Source: Sipunculus nudus (lineage: Eukaryota > Annelida > Sipuncula > Golfingiida > Sipunculidae). From it: a stretch of 64,000 nt of DNA. How positions within the stretch are numbered: the first letter of the stretch is position 1; each line of letters begins with the position of its first letter. A program made the position numbers and the translations under genes. Location of the stretch: assembly GCA_026874595.1 (NCBI GenBank), contig CM049306.1, forward strand, positions 82,608,142 through 82,672,141. The letters are read 5' to 3'. Below the pieces are notes generated by a model that was not told the DNA's origin, did not search any database, and was given only the letters and a program-made list of their open reading frames with translations. Below, piece by piece: positions 12,970 to 25,329 of the stretch.

Positions 12970-13758
12970 TGTTTACTGGTGCTCTTTTTATTATGTGACA
13001 CGGGCGTAACTCCTGTTGTGGCGCTCGTGTCTGGCCGCGTATTACATTCTGTGTTTAATCCGCACTGGTTGAACTCTTGTTGTTATGCTGGCTTGGGGCG
13101 AGATCACGTGTACACCATGGTGTGTAGAGGCACGGCGATATCTTTCTAGAGAATTCCTGAAACCCGTGTTTACTTTGATTGCGCAAGATCTAATAGACTG
13201 TTCGAGAAGGGGAAAAATCACGGCTTGGGGTGTGAAGGTATATAAAGGGACTGTGTTTTAGAACGGAAGGGCAGAGAGAGCAGCAGAGCAGATTCCAGCG
13301 GACGCAGAAGCGTGTGTCAGGACCTTATCCGACGAATGCGATATTGAAAGACTTTCTCTGGATTTTATGCATTTGGACTTCAGTTTACTTTCTGGGTTGT
13401 TGCAAGAACTTTCCACTGGACTATCATTCTCCGAGAGTTTACATTTAAAGGACTTATCGTTGTGATGGTGTTGGTATCCAGGTACTGTGCACATACATTA
13501 TTTTCTCTGTGATTGTATTGACTTGTTGCTATACCGCTGTTTTACTGTATAATTGTATTGATTTAGTGTACTGTATTGTTAGGGTTGTTTTAAAAATAAA
13601 TTATAGTTATTTGTTAACAAAAAAACCACTGACTTCTTTATTCATTCCCCTAGACATTTCACGCTGCCTAGTGTTACAGAATCTGATTTTTTTTTATCTC
13701 CATTACAAAATTTGTCTTCATCACGCATACGTGTTTGTTTATATTAGGTTCCGTAACA
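12970..13758 (+). mobile_element. Solo LTR, subfamily B (copy 2)
   Basis: A 789-bp element starting TGTTTACTGGTGCTC and ending CCGTAACA, with ATAT on both sides. It carries GTGACACGGGCGTAACTC near the 5' end, as in the copy at 56868, and the TATA box TATATAAAG at about 13239-13247 before GGGACTGTGTTTTAGAAC. An AATAAA signal lies near 13597. The 3' 150 bp (TCACGCTGCCTAGTGTTACAG and onwards) is nearly the same as in subfamily A, while the 5' part differs. Confidence 0.75.
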
Positions 13759-14004
13759 ATATATATAAATGTACAATCGTTAAATGAGATCGATAAAATT
13801 CAAGTATTTGCTCATGGAAATAACAAATGTTTTTTTCAGTATGTTACGGGAACAACATTGTACATTTTAGAACTGCATAAATCTAGGCTTACAATTGCAC
13901 ATTTTCATTTTCACGTCACAAATATGGGTAAAATAATGAAGACGAATCAGGTCTGTAAATCTGTCAACTTTAAAGAATATATATAACTTATATTCTAATA
14001 GTTA

Positions 14005-14008
<4 letters not shown>
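13759..14008. other. Short intergenic segment after LTR copy 2
   Basis: An 83-codon open frame (13735-13986, plus strand) begins inside the LTR and has no recognisable motif; treated as chance. Confidence 0.4.

Positions 14009-14052
<44 letters not shown>
14009..14052. repeat. (TA)n microsatellite
   Basis: Pure TA array bordering the left end of the palindromic TIR element at 14058. Confidence 0.95.
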
Positions 14053-14055
<3 letters not shown>

Positions 14056-14057
14056 AA

Positions 14058-14428
14058 GGCCCAGATTGCCTTCTGGACGGATCTTAGATCTGTCCAGCCC
14101 AAATTGCGATCGTAGTTCAGGCCGGCCAAAACTCAGTTGGTAAAACATCTGATGTTCAACTCCTACATGTGAAAGTAAAAGCATGGATCGCAATACGGGC
14201 TGGTCAAGTTTAGGATCGCTATCTCGGCTGGACAGATCTTAGATCTGTCCAGCCAAATTGCGATCCTGAAGCAAGAAAGACAGGATCACAATTTGGGCCG
14301 GACTAAACTGTGATCGCAATCTAGGCTGGACGGATCTAAGATCTGGCCAGCTTGAATTGCGATCGCAGTTTGGGCTGGCCTGAACGGGCTGGACAGATCA
14401 AAGATCCGTCCAGATCGCAATCTGGGCC
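14058..14428. mobile_element. Foldback/MITE-like element built of palindromes
   Basis: The element starts GGCCCAGATTGC (14058) and ends GCAATCTGGGCC (14428). Its terminal inverted repeat extends to about 27 bp with two mismatches. Inside, a palindromic block (GGACAGATCTTAGATCTGTCC and variants) joined to AATTGCGATC occurs about four times, some copies nearly perfect. The whole sits between two (TA)n arrays. No coding capacity. It could be a miniature DNA transposon with a TA target or a foldback element; the superfamily is unknown. Confidence 0.7.
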
Positions 14429-14445
14429 TATATGTAATCTGGACA

Positions 14446-14524
14446 TATATATATATTAAACGTATATATATATATATAATCCAACGTATATATATAATTC
14501 TTTTAACGTATACATAAATTAACG

Positions 14525-14564
<40 letters not shown>

Positions 14565-14572
14565 AATTTAAC

Positions 14573-14628
<56 letters not shown>
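14446..14628. repeat. Compound (TA)n array with TTTAACG spacers
   Basis: Four or five TA blocks separated by short AACG-containing spacers (for example TTAAACG, TTTAACG), a higher-order arrangement of a 30-50 bp unit. Confidence 0.85.
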
Positions 14629-14630
<2 letters not shown>

Positions 14631-15234
14631 TCGACGTTTATTATACATATGTGAATTTAACAGGAAGGAGACGTTTCAAAATGCTTTATATTCACTTGTG
14701 GCATAGTCAGTATAAATATAATATATAATAAATATAATAATATAATATAATAGTCAGTATAAGCTTCATTGAAACGTAAAAGACAAGATTTCTCAAAAAG
14801 ATCAGTTTGAAGTGATTGTTGTCTTCAAGTGCGAAAAGTTTTGTTTGTGCCTGGTGGAGAATTGTCTTGCACGTCTGTAAATACGACGACAAAGACATAG
14901 AAAAATGTTAACCGGCATGACGTCAACGCTTATGTTTATGAAGATCAGTACAGAAATGTCATGTTAATAAAAAAGATATTTGCCATTGGGACCCCGGCAT
15001 ATTCTGACCTTTGTTGTATCAGCAGAAAATGGCCGTTTTTATCGGAGGATCGTCTGGGAAGTGCTTGGTGCTACTGGGGCAGACTCTGTCAGATAGAGTG
15101 GGACACCCTCTTAACAAACATGAATACACGTACTGCCCTGGTGTTCAGTTATAAGGGAAAAATCACTGATCGGATGTGAACACGCAGAAAAGCCGTTTTC
15201 TATATTGCTGTACGATCGACTGATTTCGATCAAG

Positions 15235-15236
<2 letters not shown>
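14629..15236. other. Intergenic, nothing recognised
   Basis: Includes an imperfect TATAA-rich stretch at 14710-14765 between two GTCAGTATAA copies. No gene evident. Confidence 0.4.
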
Positions 15237-15293
<57 letters not shown>

Positions 15294-15296
15294 TCT

Positions 15297-15355
<59 letters not shown>
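15237..15355. repeat. (CT)n-(TA)n compound microsatellite
   Basis: CT array at 15237-15298 with a single GT break, followed directly by a TA array to 15355. Confidence 0.95.
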
Positions 15356-15360
<5 letters not shown>

Positions 15361-16889
15361 CTGGTGGAGATATAAGTTGGTCGTCCATATTATTTGGTCC
15401 GGTGTGTTGTTCGGGGACGCGACCGGAAGCAGACGAAATATTTCACCTCACCAGTCAGTGAAGTTCCTATTGACTTACTAATTTGGACAGCTATATCTGG
15501 CGGGAGAGCCGCTCAGTGGCCTAATTGTCACTGTGAGAAAACCCTTCTTTATGCTGATTAACCTAATAGGGTGCTCCGACACAAAGCACTTTCGTATATA
15601 TATATAAATATGACATATATCAATCAATTTGATTCAATCTTTTCTACATGATGTTTCGTTGTTCCCACTCTGTTGTTCTTGCTCTCGTTGTGCTATAGAT
15701 ACCGGACTGATCACACTCTACAGGTAGAGAATGAAGTGATCATATTTGCAAATCAAATTGCATCGATACACTTGAATGGGATAGTAGGAATAATAAATTG
15801 GGGTTGACGAGAACAAGATGTATTGGCTATTGTTAATGCCTGGGGTATGTGTACATGTAAAGTTCAAATTTCAAATTTTGAATTGAAAATGACGTATTCT
15901 GTTTGGGTAAAATTTAGAACTGCAGATTATATTTCCGCTAATTGGCAAAGAGAATACCAACGTATATTGGAGATAACATTTCAAATTCACCAGTGAAAAT
16001 CAAATGTTGGCATGACAATATAACCAGCGAGTCTTGAGAATATAGAGATAACATCATAAACATAGTTTAAAGTAAGACTGTGCCGACAAAAAGTTGTTTT
16101 TTTTTTATTTCCCAAGAGAAAAAGCCTTTTCTGTAACCATGCATCGTTCACTTCTACAGGTTGTGAAGCCTATCAAGACCATGTATTACTTGATATCTCG
16201 GATCATTCAATGTTTATTCCTTTCAATGTTCCGTCCATACAGCATTCCCAGTAGGCTTCACTGGTGACTAAAATAACTCAGTGATGTCATATATGTCAGA
16301 AGCAGCTGAAGTGAGACCCTGGAGGCCGGCTATGGCTGCAGTGGGTTAATCTGGCACGACAGCCACGTATTGATTAGGTATGACAGAGACAATCGCGAGG
16401 GAAAGTAAGTACACCGCTCAGCGCAGGTAGAACACCATTTCTACAGTCACAGATATATCCCTGGTAACAAAAAAATGATGCAAGAAACGGCATGCACGAT
16501 TTAATCCCGTTCTATTGTGTTTTCTGCCCGTGGAATTCATTCGTTGTATTAGAGACCTGGGTGTTATTTGTCCAGGTTCCTTTGCGGTAGGTACTGGATC
16601 AGGTATCAGTGATTCATCACTGCTCATTGCTTTCACTGCTATATTCCGATAGTTTTAATCTTAAGCAAGTTTTGTTCATTATCGTAACAAGGTCTCTTTT
16701 TCTAAAATATAGGTGCACTAAGATTTATTTGCAGTACATGACCTCAAACCAGGAAACATCCAAGAAACCAAAGAGATAACGCAGAAATAGCATGCTTTGA
16801 GTAAAAAATTATGCATTTTCGATGCGTTATGCTCCGAAGATGCCTGTATGAAGAACAACACAGAATTGATTAGATTTTAATGTTAATCT
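15356..16889. other. Intergenic, nothing recognised
   Basis: No gene or recognised repeat; a small TA block sits at 15595-15606 and a T run at 16095-16107. Confidence 0.4.
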
Positions 16890-17066
16890 TTTATTTTGTC
16901 AGGTAGAAAAGCATGGTCGTTAGGCACGACCTTCCCATTAAAGTCTGCAGGGCGCTCGATCTGGACCTTTGGAGCCGAACAAAAAATAATCTCCCGCCTA
17001 TGCTTTGATTTGAACTCCCGATCGGCTTTGAGTACAGTACTCTATCCCTGAGCTTCAGAAGCCGGT
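16890..17066 (-). repeat. tRNA-derived SINE-like sequence
   Basis: On the minus strand from 17066 the sequence reads like a tRNA head. GAAGCTCAGGGATAGAGT resembles a D-arm with A box, and about 45 bp later GGGAGTTCAAATC resembles the T-arm with B box. The stems are not good enough for a working tRNA. A non-tRNA body follows to about 16890. SINE identity is inferred from this arrangement only. Confidence 0.45.
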
Positions 17067-17179
17067 AAAAATGAAGGTTTGTATAGAGGAGCATTTAAAA
17101 AAAATAGTTTATCAACGAAATTGTTCATTTTCTTTTAATGTTTGGTAGACTGGCTCGACTCAGTGCAATGTACATCCGC

Positions 17180-17470
17180 AGTATTCCATTTCTGTTACCG
17201 ACTGCGTGGCATTAGGGAAGACTCGGTTATCCTGCCGTCAACCAGGCTCGTTGTTCCACACCTGCGGTTCCTAGGTGTGAAAAAACTCCCACTGTCGGTA
17301 CATAACACCGAGGAATCCCTCGAAAGGCGCACTTATTTGTGAGTGAAATGATTCTTGGGTACAGTCATCACATTAAGTCGCAAATTCTCTTCGCTCCTCG
17401 GCTGAGATACGAACTCACGATCTTCCGTTGTGTAGATTTTATATTTGCCCTCTTCAGATTACCGGAGTGT
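17180..17470 (-). repeat. Second SINE-like sequence (weak)
   Basis: On the minus strand a B-box-like GTGAGTTCGTATCTCA lies at about 17405-17420, preceded by a poor A-box-like stretch. It is followed by a body containing CACACCTAGGAACC-like inverted blocks. It may be a different SINE family from that at 16890-17066, or a chance match. Confidence 0.3.
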
Positions 17471-17935
17471 GTGTGGGGGGGGGGGGGGAGGTTTACCTGA
17501 AATCGATTTCATATTAATCCCGGTTACTTGAAATCGATCCCAGATAACTTTCTAAAATTTTCGCTCACCACTCCGAAATTTTTATTTCTTTATGTCCGTC
17601 TCCTTTAAATTTATTTATTTCATTTCATCTTGATTTCTAAGATTTAGTATTAATCTTTGTATAGCTTTTTTTCATGTAATGTGTATCCTCTTTCTAAAGT
17701 GTATGAGTGAATATAAATGTTATTAACAAAGTAAAGAAAACTTTGAGACCACTTTCAAGAGTTTTTCTTAAATTATATATCATGGGTTAAAAGCATTCGA
17801 ATTTATCATTTAGTTAATCGGAAGTGTACTTTGATTAATAGGAATCAGGAAATCAAATTTAGAGTAGTGTGTGTGTGTGGGGGGGGGGGGGGGGCGGGGG
17901 CAGGTTAACCTGAAATGGGAATACCTGAAGTCTTT
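17470..17935. repeat. Poly-G associated CTGAAATCGATTTCAG repeats
   Basis: At 17476-17550 a G run is followed by GGTTTACCTGAAATCGATTTC and GGTTACTTGAAATCGATCCC. At 17877-17935 another G run is followed by GGTTAACCTGAAATGG. The core ATCGAT is the centre of a palindrome. Related arrays are at 36000-36122 and 36848-37012. Confidence 0.7.
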
Positions 17936-20900
17936 GCACCGGTTTTGAGTCCTGTGCTCTCTTCCGAGATCCCTAGGCCGTTTATTTAATAGATAGGTTA
18001 TAGGAAAATCACCCGTCTCAGTTGACGATGTCTTCCACGTGGAGGCGCTGTTAAATGGTTGAATGTGCGTAAAGTTAAAAACAACGTGAAATTAAATCCT
18101 AAGTTGGGCTATGGCAGCCTTGAGTTAATAAATGTCCAGAGATGCTACTTCCGTGTGTTCGCGATATACCCTGAGGCTGATCACTCAGATAGGAACATCT
18201 GTATACAAAAGGATCTAAAACTTAACAAAAAGAACATATACATAATTTGTTCCTTGGCTACTGCTTAACAACAAATAGCCCTGCAGCCACCGGAAGTCCT
18301 ACTGATCGGATAAAAAAAACATGGCCGGTCTGCATGATCCGATAAAGACGACACGAAAGGATAAAGATGGCCATCAACAACATCTGATTCTACTACATCA
18401 AAGATTCTAATGCATTGGTCAGTCATTTAGACTTAGATGACATTGGAGTTAAGAGGTCAGTCCATGCTACCTTAGGGAATTCCATGTTTCTTATGCCTTT
18501 CAAGAATCAAGAAATAACCAGAAAAAGGAAGTAGCCAAAGATCACAACCTACACGATGATCTTAAGCAGCATCTTTATCGGTTTTACATTTCCATCAAAG
18601 GTCACCTGTAAAACTAAGCCCTCCCTCCCCCCCCCCCCCCCCCCCCCAACCATCCGAGATCCAGCGAATGGCCCTTACACTCAGGCGAAACACAGAAACA
18701 GCCTCATGATATTATAGTTTAGATTTCCAATTAAACATATGCTGTTGATTCGGATAGTTTATTCCTTAGATGTCATCCTAAAAAGGTCCGAACATAACTT
18801 TTTCTTGCGTGAAGTTGCTAAAAAACCAGCAAACTAAGCAAGGGTAAACCACCTTGCAAAGGAGACAACAAGACAAATGCAAGAGATATATTTATTTACG
18901 GTGTATCCTTGTTCTATTAACGGGGCAAATTGGGTATTCCAATGTTTTTGCTCCGATTCTGTCATTGAAGCTCTCGTCCACAATGATATGAATGTTCTTT
19001 TTTATTCTAATTAATAAAAAACCGTGTGTTTGCACTCTCAGTTCAAAGAACCGCATTCTTTAGCAGATAGAAGACGTAAGAATAAGGAAAATATTTAAGA
19101 GTTAACGGCTCGTATCGCGATCGTATCTAGTGGGGCGATAATTAAACGATTATATTGATGATTGTCGTTTTCTTTCATAATCGATTAAATGGATTGCATT
19201 CTTAGATAATCATTATAAACGATTAGTTATGCACTTCCGAAGAAATCATATTATCCCTGTTTTCTGTCAGAGATTTAAAAAAGACGAGGCACACTATAGC
19301 GAACACCATTAACACTAAACCTTGTGCAAGAAATAAGTTTCAGCAACCCAGCCATTATCTTAACCTTCCAGAGTGATTCATATGCAAATTAGACTAGGTT
19401 TACTTGGTCTACTTACATAACATTTAACAGTAATATAGCTGTTACATAAAAAATCGATTAATAATCGATGAATAGTCGTTTTTTATCTTTTAATCATCGA
19501 TCACGATTTTGCAACCGATTCCTACCACTAGCAATTTCTTTCACAATGTGGGGGACAGGGGACTTCGAGTCCGCCCCAAACCCCCTCCGACAAACACGGG
19601 CCCTTGTAAAGGGATTATAACCATATTTTAAAACTCCCTTTCAATATATTGTAATAATAATAATGTTATTAGCGGGAAATATCAAACTTCTGGCGTGCCA
19701 CTCATAGTATATGTATATGTTTAACTTATTCACGAATGTTTTATTTTCGCAAATATTTCCCTTTTCGAATATAGCAAATTTGAAACCATCAAATCTCAAT
19801 TTGAAAAAAAGCCGACCATAGTAATATTCTCCGGAGGAGAAGACCACTTTTGAACAAGGCTGAGTATTGTGTAAACTTTATTATATTAAAACAGAGCAAT
19901 AGTGCGTTGAAATAGAGGAAACAGCGTTGCTACAATTAAACAATTATATTATCAATTACAACCTAATAGTTTTCAAGGATAACCGAGGCCCATTTAACGT
20001 TCACCTTTACGACTTACAATCTATTATATTATTTACCAATTAAGACTACCCTTTATACATAAGTATTGGATACCATACGCGCTCTTGCTGTGTACCTTGT
20101 CCACAAAGCACCATACACGTGGGGGTCTACCAATGACGTCACGGTGTCATTCAATAATTCTCTTTAGAGGAACTCCATTGTCCGCCCATAATACTGATTA
20201 GATCAATGCTTTTCAGGATCCCGTTGTTTTTACATTAGTAAATTGCGTTAAAATGTAAACGGCTGACAAAATATTGTATTTTTATCATATAAGTAGGCAG
20301 GATAAAATATAAATTAATCGTTCTGATTTATATTATTTTTTTCTTAAACAATGTGGACGTGGGGTTTACAGATATGGTAATAATAGGATCTATTGTTAAG
20401 GTGTATCCGATTTTCCTTATTTCAGTAGCAACATGCCGTTCGAAATATTCCAAGTGCAGTGTCCCAAGGACATCACTAATCTTACGGTCCGTTTAAATTT
20501 CAAAAGACTAGAATCCATATCGGAGCGGGCTAGGATAAAGATTCATTAAAAGTGCCATTGATTTGTGTCTTACAAATGCAATGTTGCGTGTGACGAGGAT
20601 TTCAAGGACCCTTTCCTGACGATGACGCCTATGTCCGTAAAGAACCTTCATTATCTTCTTAAAGAGCTTTCCCTGATTCTCTTCACTGGAGAGTTTCGTT
20701 TATTGTATTGGAGATCCCAAAGTGTTACAGCAACAAAGCTTATAATCAATGGAACATTATATCATCACGAATATCTAATGCTGGATAAGGGATGCCACTT
20801 TTCTTTATACTTTAATTTTTGCAATTGTTTCATACTTGTTAATAGGCTTTATAGTTATAAGTAAAAGAAAAGAGTTTATTTCGTATTCAAAGGAAAATTT

Positions 20901-23715
20901 TTATGTTGACAAGAAATATTCTCTCTTGATTTATAGACAGCATACCGAAAGTCAAGAAAATATATCTAGAATTTTGATGTTATCATTAAAAAATATCCTG
21001 CGTCATAATATTCATAGATATTATTCCTTGCCATAAGATTTTTTGCTAGGAGCAAGAAAACTAATTTGATAAAAAAAATTATCATCATAAGAAAAATTGT
21101 ACTTATCATAAAAAGGAAAATGTTCTTGTTTCACTCCCTGGAAAATTGTCTCGCCATAAGACATTTTTTTTCTTACAGTCAGAAACTCTAGCTACACTTT
21201 TATACAAGTCTTAAAATGTAGATATGTTCTGTCAAACTGTCATAAAATATATGTATATAATATATATATAAACTATTGTTCGACAATGGAAATATGAAAA
21301 TCTGAGGACTCACTTTCCATAACTCGCCACTTGCTTGAAACACCTTACAAAAAGCTTGTTTAAAGAACCAGTGACAGTAAAATTGCACGAAAGTGTTATA
21401 TAAAATACGGAATGGAAATACTGCAAATAAAAGTGAATATGTGATGATGTTTCTCTATATGTTTGTTAATAAAACGGCATTCGATACGCAGTCTTCTTAA
21501 ATTTTCGGAGATTAGCAGGGAAGTATTATTGTTCATGCATGACTTTATTAAAAATGAATGCTTGTCTAACGTTGTTTTTATCCCACAACGTGTAGTACGT
21601 CATTATACTATTTCGCAATATGACGTATTTACACTATCATTTTAATAAAAATACTCAAAATGGTTAATCATTATATATTTATGATCTCGTTCACCCTTCT
21701 CCATTCTTACATTCTGATTTTCAATACAAAGGAAAAATGCAATCTTCAACTTCCAGGGGTCCTAAGTTTGAAATTTAATATTCTCTCAATTTGTCGCTAA
21801 CAGGGATTGTGAAGATAATTGCAGCAAAGTGGCCGATACAAAATAACACAGGGATTCCGGAACTGTCTAAAAAATATCTCGTTTCTTCAGTCATTATCAG
21901 TGTACTTCCGGCTGCACGCTCTTCCGCGCTTGGTGACCTCGATCACTTATTGTCAAACGAATTGACAATATCTTGCGACAAACGTGACGAACCGAACCTG
22001 ACAGAGTCTGCGTCATGGACATAACGCAGGCGGGCTGGAGGGAAACAACAGAATTATTTTGACATTAACATTCATATTGATAGATATAAACGCACTGGAA
22101 AATGAGATTTTTTTACCTGATAGCCGTAACACGAATGACCGACTTGTCAATGTGACATTGATTGGAAAACATGAAAATCCAACTCAAATACATCCGACAG
22201 TGCTTGAAATTATGTAAAAATAGTAAATAAATTTTATGGGGAGAATTTTATTTATGGGCTCGAGAATTATAGAAAAAAAGCCGGATAATCAGGAGTCAAG
22301 GGATTTATTCTTTATATAAAAGTTATATTAAGTCTCTATTCAAAATATGTCCGGAAATCCAATTATACCTATTAAGGCAATAATATGTCGATATTTAAGC
22401 AACATCTACCAAACGATGTTTATGTAAAAGTGTTGTCTAACTTTGCTTGGTAATAATTAAAATGTGTCTGGGGTATACAATACCGTTTTATAGGTTTTCG
22501 AAATCACATTTTACTGCAGACAGCGAGATATTGAAAACGGTTTGAAACGAAGTGTTTGGGACACCTTCCCACAAAACAATAATACAAAGAACAATATATA
22601 CACATGCGCAAAAGTGCCAACAGAAAATTTCCCCAATACTTCGATAATCGAAAAAAATAATAAGTTATGAGCTCAATTTTGTAGTTCGAGTGCACATGGC
22701 TTAAATTGAGTGCCGAATAAAATTTTAGGAATACAGGTTAAAACCGTTTAAGAATACACAATTAATATATCAAAAGAAAGACAAAAATGCATATGACTGC
22801 AGTATTTTAAATTCTTTTATATTGTGGGTATCACTTTAAGAATAAGAAATGAATGCAGTTTTCTGGTGGAGGAAACAAATCAACCAATAAATAATTTATT
22901 ATAAGAAACAGTTATAGAACGAATGCAACGATTGTTCATCATAGGAAATTCCATGCAGGTCGAAATGTCGAAACCAGGAAAACACAGGACTTGTTCCGTG
23001 ATCGCTAAATCAATTAATTTTATACTATTTCGCTAACTACAACCTCAGTAGTGATAAATTAATTAAATGAAGAAATAACAAACTCGTGTTTTATGTAATT
23101 ATAAATATTTTATTCCCTCAAATCAGTAACGATGTATATAACAATATTTTTAAAATGTTAAAAATTGCTTAAATAATGTGCTGCAAGTCCTAGTATTAAG
23201 AGCAAAATACTAAGAACAAATTGAGACCAATCGCATGATTCAATTGCTTCAGAAGAAATATAATTAAAAAAAAGGATTTTTAAGATCTATTACACCGGAA
23301 CTTCGTCAGAAAGGAAATAGAGCCTATTCTCGCACAGCCTGTGTCATGAAAGTACTCTTGTATTTGAAATACTCTTGTATATCAATATACAGACAAAGCA
23401 CCAATTTGAATTAATTGCTTTCCTTGTGTCCTTTCTTTTAGGATCACTTATCACTTATCACTTATGTATTTAGTGGAAATACCGTTTTCTCTCAATAACC
23501 ATGCACGCAACAAGACTATGCAGGTCTTCAATCTTCTGGCATCAGCATCCATTAATTATCAATGTATTTATAAAAATACTGTGTCAGAGTATTTCTGTTT
23601 GAATGTTTCACCTTGTCGGGAGATGAATGTGTAATTTTGTAGCAAATTACCTTAAATTAAGCACCAGAGGATTGGAGTGTCGAGTAGTAATTAGCGATGC
23701 ATATTTTAAGGTAAT
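17936..23715. other. Intergenic region 3' of the receptor gene
   Basis: No further gene recognised. A poly-C run lies at 18627-18647. A possible DNA element at about 19127-19530 begins CTAGTGGGGCGA and, reverse complemented from its right end, begins CTAGTGGTAGGAATCGG. It is rich in ATCGAT-type motifs, but no target duplication is seen. TTTATT (a minus-strand AATAAA) at 23108-23113 is a possible but distant polyadenylation signal for the receptor gene. The small open frames here carry no motif. Confidence 0.4.
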
Positions 23716-25329
23716 TTATCTGAACGTTTTTCTTTTGTTAAACACAATACAACATATCTTTCTAAATGCTTTCCTGAAATCAGCGTTAAAGAACGTATAA
23801 ATAACAGGATTTAAAGCAGAATTAAAATATCCCAGCCAAGTGACAGTGACGTTAATAGTCCGAGGCACATGGAAATCTAACAAAGGTGCAAATAAGGCCA
23901 CGATAAAAAACGGCAACCAGCAGAGAATGAAGCACCCCATAATGACGCCTAAGGTTTGAGCAGCTCTTTTCTCTTGAGACATTGAAAATCGTCCTTTCTT
24001 CTTGTGATATTTAAATGAGGCAGGTATCCGACTTCCGGTAGAAAAAGTTTCACTTTGCGAACTGATATCACTCTCTGTCCCTTTCCTCGGATCCAGTCTG
24101 ACCATTAGATTTTTGGTTGTGGTTCTATCATTAATTAAAGATCCGCGGTTAGCAATACTAATGTGGTTTTCCGCGACTGTGGTCAATTCTTGAGCGGCCA
24201 CTGTTGAGGTGTCCTTTGGGACATCTTCCACGACACCTATAACTACAATACTGCAGCGTTGTCCGTTCGTAGTTGGCGTCCTTGTGTTTGAACTGGTCGA
24301 TATTCTTGATACAAGGGCCGCCTGCTTGTTCGACTTACACGGACTCTCACTACTCATAGACGGAATTGGAGATCCTCCGATGGCGTGGTTTTGGTTCAAT
24401 AGATCACAGCGGGGCAGACTATCGAAACTACCATATTTTTCAGGATACCCATCTTTCATTAACCTCTCGCCGATACGCGGGTTGATTACTGGGGGTTTCT
24501 GTTTTCTACAACATTTTTTTATGAAAGGTTTTGCTAAATCTTTTGATTTATCTTCCTTTTTCTTATTTGGAAACACAGACAGAGAAACATATTTCTTTAA
24601 TGTTTTGCTTTTACACATTTGACTCGATCCAGGGCCGCTGGTCCATTGTTTCTTCCTGTGTAACGTAGCACGAAACACCAAGCCATATAAAAGTAACATC
24701 ACAACTAATGGGATGTAAAAAGATCCAAAAGTGCTGTAAACGGTATAGCCTTTGTCTTGACTAATGATACACTCGGTGGTATTTTCTGGCAAATCTTCCC
24801 TCCACCCAAACAACGGGGGTACAGCCATCATCATGGAGTACGTCCATACTAGCGATATCATAAATGCAGCACGTTGCGGAGTTCTCTTCAGCGCATAAAG
24901 CAGAGGTTGGGTTATTGCGTTATACCGATCAAAGCTGATGGCACAAAGATTTAAAATACTTGCAGTACAACATATGACATCCAAGGATACCCAAAGGTCA
25001 CATAGAAACCTTCCGTACGGCCATAATCCTATAACTTGATAAGCTATAGCTATTGGTGTTACAAGCAAGCCAACCAGCAGATCACTTACACTTAAGGAAA
25101 CTATGAATGAGTTGCCTACCTTGCGAAGGCGGCTTTCTGTACACACGGCGATAATTACTAATACATTTCCACAAAGAGTTGAGCAAATTATCAGCGCAGC
25201 AAAAACGCACAGAATGATGGACTCAGCTGACAAACCTTCTGTTTCAACTGACGGATCGATGCTTCCATTTAAATGGATTAATATTCTATGAGGGAATGAT
25301 GAATTCTTTTCGGGCAGGTAGGAAATCAT
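23716..25329 (-). CDS. Serotonin 5-HT1/5-HT7-type amine receptor (class A GPCR), single exon
   Basis: Seven-transmembrane receptor of 537 residues, predicted to sit in the plasma membrane and bind a biogenic amine. Visible marks: N-glycosylation sites N9 and N21 before TM1; N55 (1.50); D83 (2.50); disulfide pair C110-C187; amine-binding D117 (3.32); DRY 134-136; W162 (4.50). TM5 has S199, T200 and S203 (5.42, 5.43, 5.46) before P207. TM6 has E453, then CWLPFF with W471, F474 and F475. TM7 has W498, Y501 and NPVIY 507-511. Cysteines 526-527 may be palmitoylated. ICL3 is about 225 residues and the tail is short, as in Gi/o-coupled amine receptors. TM5 (YSTFGSFYIP) and KRTPQRAA closely match vertebrate 5-HT1A; LDVICCTASI also fits 5-HT7. 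The frame opens after a TAA at 25414-25416 with a GTG at 25413; the first ATG, with A at -3, is at 25329. TM1 follows about 35 residues later, so no upstream exon is needed. Dopamine or octopamine receptors are less likely alternatives. Confidence 0.93.
   Translation of the reverse strand: MISYLPEKNSSFPHRILIHLNGSIDPSVETEGLSAESIILCVFAALIICSTLCGNVLVIIAVCTESRLRKVGNSFIVSLSVSDLLVGLLVTPIAIAYQVIGLWPYGRFLCDLWVSLDVICCTASILNLCAISFDRYNAITQPLLYALKRTPQRAAFMISLVWTYSMMMAVPPLFGWREDLPENTTECIISQDKGYTVYSTFGSFYIPLVVMLLLYGLVFRATLHRKKQWTSGPGSSQMCKSKTLKKYVSLSVFPNKKKEDKSKDLAKPFIKKCCRKQKPPVINPRIGERLMKDGYPEKYGSFDSLPRCDLLNQNHAIGGSPIPSMSSESPCKSNKQAALVSRISTSSNTRTPTTNGQRCSIVVIGVVEDVPKDTSTVAAQELTTVAENHISIANRGSLINDRTTTKNLMVRLDPRKGTESDISSQSETFSTGSRIPASFKYHKKKGRFSMSQEKRAAQTLGVIMGCFILCWLPFFIVALFAPLLDFHVPRTINVTVTWLGYFNSALNPVIYTFFNADFRKAFRKICCIVFNKRKTFR

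Noticed and set aside
13258-13494. 78-codon minus-strand frame in LTR copy 2
   Set aside because: It is antisense within a repeat and not conserved in the other copies.
17000-17066. Functional tRNA gene on the minus strand
   Set aside because: The acceptor and T stems do not pair well, and there is no clear anticodon arm; treated as SINE-like.
19127-19530. hAT-like TIR element with CTAGTGG ends
   Set aside because: The terminal similarity covers only a few bases and no target duplication is seen; kept only as a remark.
24209-24622. 137-codon plus-strand open frame
   Set aside because: It lies wholly antisense to the receptor gene's third intracellular loop and has no motif.
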